A stretch of 64,000 nt of DNA from NCBI RefSeq assembly GCF_026210795.1, contig NC_089453.1:2916501-2980500 (forward strand), in the 5' to 3' direction. Under the pieces are notes generated by a model. The model made no database searches. It was not told the origin of the DNA and saw only the letters and a program-made list of their open reading frames with translations. Each line of letters starts with the position of its first letter. The first letter of the stretch is position 1. Made by a program: the position numbers and the translations under genes. Below are positions 9,433 through 21,257 of the stretch, one piece after another. Source of the DNA: Rhizophagus irregularis (Eukaryota; Glomeromycota; Glomeromycetes; Glomerales; Glomeraceae).

Positions 9433-11517
9433 TTAATTATTAGAATAATCCAACGCTTCATCTTGTTCAATATCATCATAATTTTGATAATCATCCATAA
9501 ATTCATAATTACGAATATTATCATGAACATTATAATGTAACAATAAATTAAATATATCAGGAAAGACTTTTTGATGTACGTCATTAGCCCAAAGGAAATC
9601 TAAACATAAAATATTAAAGAAAAAAATTTAATATGAATTATTATTATATAAACGAAGACAACAACAAAGAAATTCCTACCCAAATGTTCATACTCTAAAA
9701 CTTCTCTCATTAGAACAGGAGTGGGTATTTGTTTCAATAACATATTCATATCAGCCAGACTATCTCTACCACCATAAAATATGGCAACAGGAGTAGTAAT
9801 TTGTAATGTGGGAAATCTTTGACAAGAATATCCTAACGAAGTTGAAGTATAAGAATAAGGTGGTAAATCATCATACATCTGAAAGTTTCTTGATCTAATA
9901 ATCTGAAACCAGTGCTATTTTAAAGGCAAGAAAATAATAAATCATTAGTTTTCCTTTCGCCTTTTTTTTTATTAAAAGAAAAAATCTGTAAAATTGAAAT
10001 ACTTACGACCAAACTTTTTGTACTTAAACAACTATATAAATGATAATAACCGATAGCTTTTTGAGCTTCACTTATATTTTTACAATCCCAACCAAATAAA
10101 ATTCTTAAGGATAAATCAATAATTTTAGTAAAAATTGGTGGAGATAATACTTTTTGCCAAAATAATGCCATCGTTAACACAGCTTTACGTCCAAAAAATA
10201 AATATATTACATTTGGTGATAATTTCATTAATGCATCAATTACCGGATTCCTCAAACCTAAAAAATATAAACGAGAATTTAATTATTTCCTTATTAAAAA
10301 ACTATTAAAACGTCTTAAAAAAAACTTGAATATTATTTATACCTTTTGGACTTGTTGCTGGAGCTAGCGCGATAAATAAATTTATTTTTTTGTTTAATTT
10401 TGAATTAATTGATAAAGCAGCAAAGCATTGAGCTGTTCCTTGTGAAAATCCAATATATGTTAATGATGGTGCACCTGTTATTTCTAATATATACTATTTT
10501 CAAGATAATTAATTACAATTAGAATTAGTATAGAGTCGATTTACTGAAGTTGATCAAAACATTAGTCTGATTATACATACATCAATTGTATCAGGTAAAT
10601 CATATAAAGCCATTTCATCCATTGAATATTCCCAAAATTTTCTTTCGCTTGGATCAAATTTAGTATGTTTCATAGAATACTTATTACCTCTTGTATTACC
10701 AAACCAAACATCGTACCTAATCAAAAAAAAAATATTATTATTAAAATACGTTCTAATTTTCGTTGATATAAGAAAATTTTCTCATTATTTACCCAGCATC
10801 AGCCAATAAACAAGCCAACCTATTTTCATATTCAACATTACAAACCCAAAGTTCACTACAAGTCATTAATCCATGATAAAGTAATACAACGGGCTTAACA
10901 AAATTCTTTTTTTGATGTGAAGAAGAAGAAGTTGATTCAGAAAATTCTTGTAAAAAAGATGATAATGGTGATGATGATTTATTCTTTATTTCATTTGGAT
11001 TTTTTCGAATTGCTGATAAAGAAATTCCATTATTCTTAAATACTGTTTCTATATTAGGTTCTTCATCTTGTTGAATTGGATTTAATGTAAAATTCATAGA
11101 TTTAGATCCTACTGATCTACCATTAGGTATTCTTTGAAGTCCTAATATATAATCATCCTTTGTTTTTACTATATGTTCTTCAACTTTATAATCCCAATAA
11201 CTAACTAATTCTCGGAAATTTGCCGCGTGTTGAAATAATTTTACTGGTAAAGTTCTTTCATCCTTATATAACATTGAAAATAATCTAAATGAAAACAAAA
11301 GTAAAAAAAAAAAGTTAAATTTAATATGCATTTTTACGTTTTTTTAACATATCATAATTTCATACCTCTGACTTTCTTCCCTAAGATAATTCACTCCTGC
11401 TTTAGGTAATAAATAAGTTATACCGCGAAGTAATTTTTCAATAAATAAAAACACGATAGCAATGAATAAAGCTTGATAATCTCTATAATTTAATCTTCCA
11501 ATAATTGGAACTTCCAT
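9433..11517 (-). CDS. Steryl ester / acid lipase of the Tgl1-Yeh family, seven exons
   Basis: Seven exons join in frame (11517-11366, 11284-10793, 10716-10581, 10493-10343, 10257-10007, 9914-9680, 9599-9433), total 1584 nt, 527 residues, all GT-AG. An N-terminal hydrophobic stretch at about residues 14-37 suggests a membrane or lipid-droplet anchor, as in yeast Yeh1, Yeh2 and Tgl1, which are of similar size (about 540-570). Next comes the AB-hydrolase-associated lipase motif VSYWDYKVEEHIVKTKDDY (about 79-97). The oxyanion segment YHGLM is at about 187, the nucleophile elbow GFSQGT has Ser277, the acid is Asp445 in YGGRDSLAD, and the His is His471 in EHLDFLW. A Ser/Lys-rich insert lies between the lid motif and the oxyanion segment. 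The family hydrolyses sterol esters or triacylglycerol; the exact substrate is inferred. It ends in an Asp/Tyr/Asn-rich tail. The gene is divergent from the glycosyltransferase at 12412. Confidence 0.88.
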
Positions 11518-12411
11518 AATGATTTATTTACAAAAAAAAAATACAAAAAAAAAATATTTACGAGAAAATAAAATTAATTAAAAAAAAAAGATTTCTTCTT
11601 TTTAAAGATTATCAGATTATCCACGTACCGATTCATTTGCGTCATTTTTATACAAAATTTAAGGTATTCCGCAGTAAATCTTAAAAAAAAAAAATGTTGT
11701 ACAGACTTGTTTTGGATCTGATTACCACGCTACAACTCGAAAGCGAACGGGCGTACGGTTTGTAACTGTGTTACGTAATATATATGGGCAAGAAAAATAA
11801 AATAATTCTAAAAATAAATTCACGTTTTTTCCTAATTGAACTAGTTTGGATTAATAAAGACAATGAACTTTATATAAAGAGAAATTTTATATATAGAAAT
11901 GAACATCACTATCATTATGAAAATGGTAAATAAATTTGGTAATTAAATAAATAAATATGCGGTGTACAGCTCTAAAAAAAAGATTTGGTTAGTTTTCGGA
12001 AGAGAAACCCGAAAAAAATTATAATAATATATAATAAAATATTCCGGAAAAAAAATGAAAAAAGAAAAAAAAAATCTTTTTTTTGTTTCCTTAACTACAT
12101 TTCATCAAAAAAATCAAGAGCTTAAATAAAATTTATTGATATTCAATATCCTACTTATTAACATATATTATATCATAATTTATTATAAATTGATAAAGAT
12201 TTATTTAAGGGGCTAAAGTTTATTATACAAATAGCGTACATATCTGTTACAAACAATTACTATATTAGTTAGTGGGTTCTTTTAAAAGGTTTTTTTTAGT
12301 CATTCAGATTTCTTTCTTCTTTCTCTTTATCCCTCTCTCCAAAATAATAATAAAAAAAAAAAAAATTTTTTTCTCCACTTTTTACGATATTAATAATATT
12401 TAATTTATATA
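11518..12411. promoter_or_regulatory. Shared upstream region of lipase (-) and glycosyltransferase (+)
   Basis: About 0.9 kb separates the two divergent start codons and must hold both promoters. It is rich in A and T runs. A pyrimidine-rich stretch (TTTCTTTCTTCTTTCTC) lies at about 12310-12340, some 80 bp before the glycosyltransferase ATG. No defined operator can be named. Confidence 0.4.
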
Positions 12412-13665
12412 ATGGGTCAAAATAATTTAACAAATATAATAAGAAATAAATACTTTATAACTGTAATAGTTCTTATTATTGTGTTCGATTTCTTGTATAC
12501 AATTTTCTCTGATTCTCCTCCGTCAAATGATCAATTTACCGTGCCACCACCTGGCTTATTTATTCGAAAAAGACCTAATGGCATTCTTGATGCTGACCGA
12601 GTTATGAAACGTTGTGACATGAAATTTAGTTTAGTGGAGAATTGTTTAGAGTATCTTGATAAAAAAGAAGATGACTATATTATAGAACCTCCATCCCCAA
12701 TTCCACAATGTAACGAAAATGAACCTCCAATGTTATTTCATGTATTTTGGCGTGGTATGATAACCGACAAGTTAACTTTACAAATGAAAAGTTTTCTTTA
12801 TACGCAACCTTTAGAATGTTCAAAATTATACGTCTGGTTACAAGATTCTGACACTGATATCGATTTAAATCCTTTTGCGGGAAAAATATATGAAAAATTT
12901 TCACCAAAAAATATAGAATTCAAAAAATGGGATACAAAAGAACAATTGGATTCAGATCCATTATACAAAGGTTGGGAGAATATCATGTCTCGTCATAGTT
13001 CGGTATCATTTAGTGATTTGGTTAGGTTCGTTGTATTAAATAGATATGGTGGAATGTATATGGATGGTGACGTACTGTTCTTACGTGATATGCGTCCATT
13101 ATATCATTCGGGTATAGATTTTTCATATAAGTGGAGTTTTAAATCAGAATATAACACCGCCGTATTAAGACTTCGTGCAAACGGAACCACTAGTAGGAAA
13201 ATTATTTCACAAGCAATGTTAAACAAGATGAATTTTCATCCTTTTGAAATCAAAAATTATTTATTAGCAAATACAAGTGTTTCCTTGGATACCGCTACCA
13301 CAAAATCTATTTATAATTCACATCTTTTTATGTTTTCCGTACCTTTATTTGATCCTCTTTGGTTAAAGAATGATCACAGACAAAATAATAATTTAAGACC
13401 TAATCTTAGAGGTATGGATGATGTTTGGGATCCTAAATTTATTCCGGGTGAATTTCCTAACATTGATAATTTAAATGATTACTCTCCTTTGGATTTGAGA
13501 AAAGCTGATGATTTTTTCAGGGGTGCTTATGCCTATCATTGGCATAATAATTGGGCTAGAGAATTAATACCTACTTGTTGGATGGGTGTAATAAATACTG
13601 CTTATGATGCTTTCATAAACGGTACCCAAAGAAACATTTATGGCGAATTTATTCAAAGTTATTAG
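12412..13665 (+). CDS. OCH1-like glycosyltransferase with DXD motif, single exon
   Basis: A 417-residue intronless frame starting ATGGGTCAAAATAAT. Residues 14-31 (YFITVIVLIIVFDFLYTI) form one membrane segment near the N-terminus, giving type II topology as expected for a Golgi enzyme. The core SDLVRFVVLNRYGGMYMDGD (201-220) contains the DXD metal/nucleotide-sugar motif (Asp218-Gly-Asp220) of the glycosyltransferase sugar-binding region family that includes fungal Och1 and alpha-1,4-GlcNAc transferases. A conserved YHWHNNW occurs near the C-terminus. Two NxT sites (NTS, NGT) fit a lumenal catalytic domain. Sugar donor and acceptor cannot be read from the sequence. The downstream flank has AATAAA near 13764 and 13817. 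Confidence 0.85.
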   Translation: MGQNNLTNIIRNKYFITVIVLIIVFDFLYTIFSDSPPSNDQFTVPPPGLFIRKRPNGILDADRVMKRCDMKFSLVENCLEYLDKKEDDYIIEPPSPIPQCNENEPPMLFHVFWRGMITDKLTLQMKSFLYTQPLECSKLYVWLQDSDTDIDLNPFAGKIYEKFSPKNIEFKKWDTKEQLDSDPLYKGWENIMSRHSSVSFSDLVRFVVLNRYGGMYMDGDVLFLRDMRPLYHSGIDFSYKWSFKSEYNTAVLRLRANGTTSRKIISQAMLNKMNFHPFEIKNYLLANTSVSLDTATTKSIYNSHLFMFSVPLFDPLWLKNDHRQNNNLRPNLRGMDDVWDPKFIPGEFPNIDNLNDYSPLDLRKADDFFRGAYAYHWHNNWARELIPTCWMGVINTAYDAFINGTQRNIYGEFIQSY

Positions 13666-14501
13666 AAGACTTTTCTTTTTTTTTTTTATTATAATTCTTA
13701 AAAAAAAAATTGTAAACATTTAGTTTTTTTTTTGAACGAGAACTTTCTCAGTTTAGTTTTAGAATAAATATGTATATCTTTGAAACTTTTATCATGTACA
13801 AAAAGAAAGTAAACGAATAAAATAATAATAATAATACTAATAAAATATTTATTTTTTCATTTATTTATATTAAGATTGATGGATTATATAAAATTAAAAG
13901 TTCAGTTACAAATAAAAGGGCGAGGTTAGGAATCCCAATTGGCGATCGGAGTCATCAACTCATCGTGTTATTTTATATATGTATATATTATATATGTATA
14001 ACAAGCCCAAAGGACTCTTTGCCCCGTTTCAAATACAGAATGTTTGTGTAACCAATGTTACTTATGTTACTAATACATCAATTGACGTTAAAACAGCTAC
14101 GCTAATTTTTTCCACGTTAGATGATAATTTTCTGAAAAAAAAAAAATAGAAAAAAAGCATCTATTAACTTATCCTTCACTTTTGTTGAATTTTCTTTATG
14201 AAGATATTTCCGAGTAAAGAGCATGAAAAAAAAGCCATTTTCAATCAGGAAAGGTAAAATACTTAAATAAAGAATACTTAATTTTTTGAAAAATATCCTT
14301 AAAAGACGGCATAGTAACGGTATATATTGGAAAGCATTAGATTAAAAAAGGTTAATAAAATTTTTGATAGATTATTGGCTAAATTTTTTTTCTTTATTTT
14401 TAAAAACGGATACATTTAGTTTTTTTTAAAAAAAAAAAATTACAAATAAATAAATAAATAACACTAAACTTAAAAAGGATAAAAATGTTAAGTTCTTAAT
14501 C
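13666..14501. other. 3' flank between convergent genes, no gene
   Basis: AT-rich spacer with long A/T runs between the glycosyltransferase (+) and the orphan-family gene (-), which converge here. A short palindromic ATATATGTATATATTATATATG stretch lies near 13976-13999. Nothing else is supported. Confidence 0.4.
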
Positions 14502-15104
14502 TTAATTTTTAATTTCCAATACGTATTGACTTAAATATTTCATTAAATGACGTTCGAGATGGTCTTTTTGACCGAAAGTTAACGCTAAATACTCATGTTC
14601 CATATTTTGTTGAAGTTCAACACCGAGAAACTTTTTACTCAAACATTTATTAATTTCGAGAGGAGAAACAATTTCACATGATACTTGATAAAGTTGGTTA
14701 TTACATTGTTGCTGATAATAGAAAGTATATCCATTTTCATTGAATTGAATGTTACGTTCTTTTAATGATTTATTTAATAAGTAAGCTACAGTGTCGTTTG
14801 AGACTTCCTTGCAAACAACATAATAATGATATAAATCATTTGGTGGTCGAAAGAAAAAGATAGTAGAATGAATTTGAAGATTTGAGGAAGAATTAGTTTG
14901 TTCATTTGCGTTGTTGTCTGTCGGTTGAAATTGAAAGCTAGGAATTGTATTAGGAGACTGCGCTACATAGGTTACGTCGCTCGAAGCAGTCAAACTTTCT
15001 TGCCTTTCATGAGATGGAACGTCATTATCTTGTGAGTTATAAGGAATGGAAATAAGAGAAGGCTGATTGTTTTCTGAATTAGGAATTTGGACTTGGGAAT
15101 TCAT
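14502..15104 (-). CDS. Orphan 'HYYVxCKE' family protein, copy A
   Basis: An intact single-exon frame of 200 residues with ATG at 15104-15102. The N-terminal 80 residues are Ser/Asn/Gln/Thr-rich and disordered (MNSQVQIPNSENNQPS...). The C-terminal 115 residues form a compact domain: FRPPNDLYHYYVVCKEV, a segment with DTVAYLLNKSLKERNIQFNE, YTFYYQQQ, YQVSCEIVSP, FLGVELQQ, EYLALTF and YLSQYVL. It aligns over its whole length with copy B at 19821-20360, the domain being about 65% identical by eye and the head much less so. I do not recognise the domain. No signal peptide, membrane segment or known catalytic motif is seen. The pattern (variable disordered head, conserved globular tail, several local copies) suggests a lineage-specific family. 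Confidence 0.65.
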   Translation of the reverse strand: MNSQVQIPNSENNQPSLISIPYNSQDNDVPSHERQESLTASSDVTYVAQSPNTIPSFQFQPTDNNANEQTNSSSNLQIHSTIFFFRPPNDLYHYYVVCKEVSNDTVAYLLNKSLKERNIQFNENGYTFYYQQQCNNQLYQVSCEIVSPLEINKCLSKKFLGVELQQNMEHEYLALTFGQKDHLERHLMKYLSQYVLEIKN

Positions 15105-15346
15105 ATTGCGATGACAAGAATATTTAAATTTATTGATAATAGTCCGCAGTAACTAAGGTTTCCTTAATTGGTAATAATATTTGCAGATCGTAAGTAGCAA
15201 AAAGAATTTTTGAAATAAAGGAAGAAAGATTTTGAGAAGAAAGGAATTTTTAAATGGTTTATATTTAAAAATTCATATTCAAATGTATGTGAAACAATCA
15301 AAGTTATTTTTAGTATAGTATAAACTTTTCAATTAAGCCGCGTTAT

Positions 15347-15775
15347 TATAAATTATATTAAATCGCACGATTAATAGATGTTTTTTTTTATCGAAGAGAT
15401 TACGGTAATAGAATGTTCGAATTTAGATTCGAAATTTGTCTTGTGATATCCAGTCACGTGATGTCAATTGTTGAAAAATTAACACGTTAAAACGATCAGT
15501 ACAAACACTTTTATTTTATAATAAAAAAAATAATAATACATGTAAAAAAAGTATCAATTCATTATAAATTATATTAAATAGCAATGTTTTTTTTTTTATT
15601 TCGAAGAGAGATTGATAGAATGTAGAATGTTCGAATTTAGATTCGAAATTTGTCTTGTGATAGCCAGTCACGTGATGTCAATTGTTGAAAAATTCTCACG
15701 TTAAAACGATCAGCACAAACACTTTTATTTTATAATAAAAAAAATAATAATAATACAAAAGTAAAAAAAGTCTTA
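15347..15775. repeat. Direct tandem duplication, unit about 215 bp
   Basis: Two adjacent copies, about 15347-15560 and 15563-15775, share AGAATGTTCGAATTTAGATT, CGAAATTTGTCTTGTGATA, CAGTCACGTGATGTCAATTG, ACGTTAAAACGATCAG and ACACTTTTATTTTATAATAA. Both contain TCACGTGA, an E-box-like palindrome. The copies differ by small indels in T runs and ATT/AAT repeats. No coding potential. Confidence 0.8.
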
Positions 15776-17481
15776 TTAATAATATTTGAATAATATAGAT
15801 TCGAATGTCCATTTGAAGTTCGAATATCCATTGAGATTCGAATTATATGTATCATTTAATTATAATATGATGATAAACAATTTGCATACTCTGAAAATAA
15901 AAATAAAGTTTCTGTAATTTCGTCTAGAAATGTGTATTATTCTTTTTTTATTATAATTTATTCTCTTCTATTTTTTTATTTTGATTTGAAAATTAAAACA
16001 TATTTTTTTAAATATATTACTTAGGAGTGTAAAGGTGAGCTATCAAAGTTTTGAACAATTATTAAATAACATATGTCAAATTTTAAAATAGTTTATTCAG
16101 TTTATTTGCTAAAATAAATCAACAATAAATTTTATAAAATAAATAAAATCATCGCTTTTAACTTTTGAGAAAGATAAAATGTCGTATAAAATAAATCTGA
16201 CCAGTCAAGCCACATTGCCGAAATTTTTATAAAGCAGGATCAATCATTTCATGTACAACAAGTGTATACATATTATTTAAGTGCCGTTTTTTGGAAGAAT
16301 CCTTAAATAGACCCAGCGGATATCCTAGAACCATAGAACATAACAGTATTTATCATGTAGTGAGTAAAATTTTATTTTTATAGGAAGGCCTAGGATAAGA
16401 AAACTTGGATTTTATTACAAATCACGTGTTCATAAACGCTTTCCATCTTTTCACGTTTTTTTTGTTTGTGGTAAATTTCACATATAAAACAAAAAAGTGC
16501 ATTGTTATTAAAATATTTTTATGGCCCTTTTTTTTAAAAAAATAGAGAAGCTTTTATTTGTTATTTTTTAATTGTTTCAATATTACCAACAATATGTTTG
16601 CTAAAGATACTTTTACAATAAAAATTTAAAAACTTTGGATAAACTAAATAAAATTTTATTAAGTTAAATACAATATTTGCAAAGTTTATACTATGTGTGT
16701 TTTTTATAATAATATACTTTATTAAATATTTTATTAACACTATCTAGTGTGTATAAAACTTTCACTTTTATTAATATATAGAAATCTTTGTGAGCTTATA
16801 ACAAAAAACAAAACCATGACATAACTCTTAGTTAGTCACGTCATAGACATAATTAATTCATAACCCTTAAAAGAGCATGAGTTTGCAATCTACTACTAAT
16901 TAAAATATATAGATGTAATGGTATATAACGTAACCATAAGTTAATTCACATCATAGATGTAATTAAGTTTGTACTTTTACGGATCACTGATCTCAAAATT
17001 TTCCAACAATAACGTTTGTTGTGATCAAAAATTTCCACCTTTTCGGTAAAATCGGGCCACTAATCAAGTTGCGACCAAAAGGCCAAAACCCAATCAAAAA
17101 TCTGATTATTCAATAGGGAGAAGCAGGTATTAAGTAAAGTAGTACTGTACGGTAATACACATTCGGCGGTGTATCTGATGTAAAATAGTATGTATATTGT
17201 ATTTTTGTTAGTACGTATGATTTTAAATCGTACGTACCACTTCGATTGTTAAATATAGAAAAATTGTACGTATCACGTTATGTAGTGAAAAAAAAATCAC
17301 ACATACGTATATAATCATACTTTTTACCAGCCTCGTCATACACTTTTGCTCCTTCTTTAAAATATGAAAATAAAAATTTAAATAAACATAATTATGTGTT
17401 GTTTCACTCGTTTGTACGTAATAAAAAAATTTAAATCATACTATCAATACATACATATTATTATATATTGTGATAAGTATA
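15776..17481. other. AT-rich intergenic stretch with a dispersed repeat
   Basis: No gene is supported. The part at about 16370-16790 (AAAATTTTATTTTTATAGGA, ATTACAAATCACGTGT, TTGTTATTAAAATATTTT) is repeated in the same orientation at 27262-27600, so it is an old dispersed element. Near 17207-17310 several CGTACGTA-like palindromes occur, with more at 18320-18420. Confidence 0.45.
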
Positions 17482-17678
17482 CAGTGACACCTCTATAAGT
17501 GCACCCTCTATAAGTGCACGCACTATATAAATTCTCTTTAAGTGCACGGTGGACCTGATCCCAACTTATAAGAGCTCTTAATATTTTACTCTCTATAAAT
17601 GCACACCCTCTCTAAGTGCACATTCTACTATTTTTTTACTATGGTCCCAAGGGGGGTGCACTTAGAGAGGTGTCACTG
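17482..17678. mobile_element. Tc1/mariner-type MITE
   Basis: A 197-bp element flanked by TA on both sides. The left end is CAGTGACACCTCTATAAGTG and the right end, reversed, is CAGTGACACCTCTCTAAGTG: about 25 bp of inverted repeat with one or two mismatches. The left half contains four spaced copies of CTCTNTAAGTGCAC (some shortened), suggesting iterated transposase-binding sites. TA duplication and CAG termini are typical of Tc1/mariner/pogo relatives. No transposase is present. Confidence 0.8.
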
Positions 17679-19527
17679 TATATGTACAGGACCCAGAAAT
17701 ATATATACAGGGGTAGGGTACACAGATGCGTCGCCTGGAATTAGACGGAGTAAAGTTTTGATTTGCGTACAATTTTAGAATTTTTCATCTATAGTTAGGT
17801 CATCAAGATTGCATCAAAATTTTTATATGTAAAAAATTAGTTTGCGTATTTTTTGGCTAATCTTATATATATAATATATTTACTGTACGTACTAACCGCA
17901 TTGTAATATTTAGTATAAATTGAAAGAAATTTCTAAGGGTTAAAAAGTGAAATTTTAGAAAAATATTATTAAAAAAATGGTAAATTCTATTTTTTCATAG
18001 TATTTTGTTTTATAAATAATATAGAAGCCATGATAAAATAATTAATAACTTAATGTCTGAAATTTTATTTGCGTATTTTTGCAGGATTTTCAATATCAGG
18101 TGTCAATTATGCGTACTACTCATATAAAAAGTCTCTGCGTACAGCTCATAGTAAAAAAATTTTTCGCCACCTGACCTCTATATATATATTTCTGGGTCCT
18201 ATATGTACCATAAAAAATCATACATACAAAGTAAAATTCCACAAACATACTAACTTACAAAATCGTACTATACTAATATTATATATACTCCAAATTCGGA
18301 CGGACGTTAATCTTTTTTGTTTGTACGTACGTTTCTAACAGATAAATTTTTTTATACTAGTACGTACGAATGCTTTAAACATTTTCGTACGACTTTGAAT
18401 TTTCGTACAATTTTGAATTTTCGTAAATGTTTTGTTTTTTAGTAAAATACTTTATGTTAAAAAATATAAATATATCAATTATACTCTTTGAAGATAAGCT
18501 TGTAAATTTCTATTTCTTTAATAATATTCAGCTCTATAATAATAAAATTGACTCATAAAGTCATAATAATTATATAAACCTATTCAAATTCAGGATTTAC
18601 CAATTCAATTGGAAAGTCTTCAACATCGGATATATTATCAATATTCATATTTATAATTATTTTTCTTCTTCAAAGCTGTAAAGATTAAAAAGAGATATTT
18701 ATGATAAATATATCATTACAAATATATAAATTAATCAGATCAATTATGTTACTCAAATATTATGTAATTGTAACATTTTCATTCTCGAAAGTTCTATCAC
18801 ATGATGCTGCGATGTAAAAAAATAGTCGTTAGAAAAATGGTGTATAGAAAATACAGCTTTTTTTTATCTAGATCACAAATGGTAGTTATCAAAAATTAAG
18901 GTAATATTAAATATTCGAAATGATACATAGAATAGTATAATATCTCGCTTCTTTTTTAAAAAAAAACACTATAGAACTACATTCTCTGTAGTAAAAAATA
19001 TTTCCTGTAACTTTATATTAGTGTGATATTGTATGAAAAAGCTTTCTTGATAAATTGTACTCTAAACATATCAGATCGATATTTTTGCAGCTACTACTAT
19101 ATTAAAAAATAGTTATTCAAAATTACTGTATATTTGACTTGAATGGAATACTGTATCAAGAAGAAATCGGAACCGTAACATATCATTATAAAGACAAGTT
19201 AGTTTGACAATTGACTGGATAAAAGACTTTTCATATATTTATAAAGAGATTTTGATTTTTTCGCTCACTCTTTTCTGTCTTAATACTTTCTTTTGCTGTT
19301 ATAAATTTATCTTATTGTAGAAGTTTTTATTTTATAAAAAAATTTAATGAAGTTTTTTTGCAATTTCATACGGAAAATCATTTGTAAAATAACGTGCAAG
19401 CTCTTCTGAAGTCGATCATCGGATTTCCCTTAATTGTCCGCGGCCTGTAGTGTTAATACAGTAATGCAAAACAATCATGTAATAAAGCATTATGTAAAAT
19501 ATTTATGTATATATATATATATATTAT
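17679..19527. other. AT-rich intergenic stretch, no gene
   Basis: Long A/T-rich spacer. Frames such as the one at 18069-18338 are unsupported. Repeated TTTCGTACRAC/ACTTTGAATTTTCGTAC scraps near 18380-18425 and CGTACGTACG palindromes near 18325 suggest decayed terminal repeats of a transposon. Confidence 0.35.
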
Positions 19528-19672
19528 TGACAGCAGTACGACCTCTATATAGTCACGAAGGTTTTTTATATCACAATGTGTGGTTATACTTATACTATTG
19601 TAATATATATTATTATTATTATTATTATGTATATATATGAATATACATACAGTCAGACCTCTATATAGTCAC
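19528..19672. mobile_element. Two direct copies of a mariner-type terminus
   Basis: CAGTACGACCTCTATATAGTCAC at about 19532 and CAGTCAGACCTCTATATAGTCAC at about 19650 occur in the same orientation about 118 bp apart, separated by ATT/TAT microsatellite. They match the reversed end GAGGTCTGACTGTA at 29626-29639. These are orphan ends of one mariner-type family without internal sequence. Confidence 0.5.
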
Positions 19673-19820
19673 AAGGTATTGTAAAATATTTATATTATAT
19701 AAATATATTATGATATTGTATATTGTGTAACCATGTAAAAAAAAAAAATACATTATAAATAGTACCCGTTTTAGATAAGTTTTTTTCGAAAAAAAATTGA
19801 GATTCACATTCACATCCAAT

Positions 19821-20360
19821 ATGAATCAAACTAATTCACAAATTCAAGTTTCTGACTCGACGAACTTGTCGCCTCCATTAATTACTATCCATTCGAATTC
19901 TCGAGATGATAACACCCTTACAGACTCACAAACGCAAACAGCACTGAACTATCAACCACCTCAACAAACTTCTCAAATTACACTTGCACAAATCTTTACT
20001 CACCCTAATGACTTTTTCTATCGACCACCAAATGATTTTTGTCATTATTATGTTAATTGTAAAGAAATTTGTTATGATACTGTTACACATTTACTAAACA
20101 AATTTTTAAAAGAACGTAACATTCAATTCAACGAAAATGAATATATTTTTTATTACCAACAACAATATGATAATCGATTTTATCAAGTATCATGCGAAAT
20201 TGTTTCTCCTTCTTTAATTGATAATTTTTTAAATAAAAATTTTCTTGGAATTGAACTTCAACAGTATTTGAACCAAGAGTATTTAGCATTTACTTTTGAC
20301 CAAAAAATAAACCTTGAATATTTTTTAAAGCAATATTTAAGTCAATATATATTGAACTAA
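19821..20360 (+). CDS. Orphan 'HYYVxCKE' family protein, copy B
   Basis: An intact single exon of 179 residues. The start is the ATG at 19821 (MNQTNSQIQVSDSTN); an earlier in-frame TTG at 19797 is not needed. The head is Ser/Thr/Gln/Asn-rich, and the tail carries FYRPPNDFCHYYVNCKEI, LKERNIQFNENEY, FYYQQQYDN, YQVSCEIVSP, FLGIELQQ and YLSQYIL. It pairs with copy A (14502-15104, minus) and with the damaged copies at 24603-25161, 5917-6095 and 6755-6945. Retention of an uninterrupted tail while the heads diverge argues for selection on the domain. Function unknown. Confidence 0.65.
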   Translation: MNQTNSQIQVSDSTNLSPPLITIHSNSRDDNTLTDSQTQTALNYQPPQQTSQITLAQIFTHPNDFFYRPPNDFCHYYVNCKEICYDTVTHLLNKFLKERNIQFNENEYIFYYQQQYDNRFYQVSCEIVSPSLIDNFLNKNFLGIELQQYLNQEYLAFTFDQKINLEYFLKQYLSQYILN

Positions 20361-20946
20361 GATAAATTATTTTATTTAAAATTAAGAATTTCGATTCATA
20401 TTTTATAAATAAGTTTATAATTTTGGTAGTATATAATAAATAAGTTATTTCACGGAGTCATTGCGGTTTTCACGGCTGCGCCATGAACTTAGAAATTCAT
20501 CATTGGCCGGTATATAACAATTTGTCAATCATGCGCTTGGCGACATTTCATTTTTATTATTTGTTAGTTGGTATATCATGAAGGCGATCAAAGAAAATTC
20601 TTTTTTTTTTCATGGATGTTATTTAGATGTATTGTATTTCTATTTATAAATATATATAAAATTCATTTTTTTTATTAAAGCTTTAATAATCACTGGTCAA
20701 ATTAATATTACAAGTTGAATTACAAGTTTGAATAAAGTTAAAATTTAGTTAATAACATAATCGAACGAGACGAACGATAAGTTTGTTACTGACTCGAAAT
20801 TTGAAACCATATTTCCATGCGAAAGAAGCTGCCACCTTCTCTCCCGACAAGTGAGTGAGTATCAGATAATTTGATAATACAAGAGAATTTGATTAAAAAT
20901 AAGACACGAGTTTTGGGTTAATATTCCCCCTTGAAAAACAAAAAAC
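20361..20946. other. Intergenic stretch, no gene
   Basis: AT-rich spacer after copy B. A GC-richer scrap at about 20450-20530 (CGGTTTTCACGGCTGCGCC) resembles a transposon fragment but has no partner that I could find in this window. Confidence 0.3.
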
Positions 20947-21047
20947 CTTATAAAAAAAAATTCTAGTAAAAACTCCGATAAATGATAGTTTTTATTCTGA
21001 AGAAATTCAGACACGTGATCATTTTTCTCAAAAATTTTTATAGGGAA
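20947..21047. mobile_element. Short MITE-like element, copy 2
   Basis: Same interior as 136-243: CCGATAAATGATAGTTTTTATTCTGAAGAAATTC and ACACGTGATCATTTTTCT, ending TTTTTATAGGGAA. The left end (CCTTATAAAAAAAAATTC) is slightly altered. Orientation is the same as copy 1. Confidence 0.5.
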
Positions 21048-21257
21048 ACTCTTCCAAAAGTTCCTCCTTATATAACTAATTTAAGGGTACTTATTTTAGG
21101 GTTATTAACTTCTAATGTATTACTAATACTAACTCTTGGAATTACATCGTTATAACCATTGGTTCACATTATTAACATGGTAATCCGAGTTTCATGTTCA
21201 TCTTCTTACTTGATCGTCATGTGATGGATCATAAGTTATTACTGCGCTATATGTTAT

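Noticed and set aside
12680-12986. Minus frames inside the glycosyltransferase gene
   Set aside because: Antisense shadows of a well-supported coding exon.
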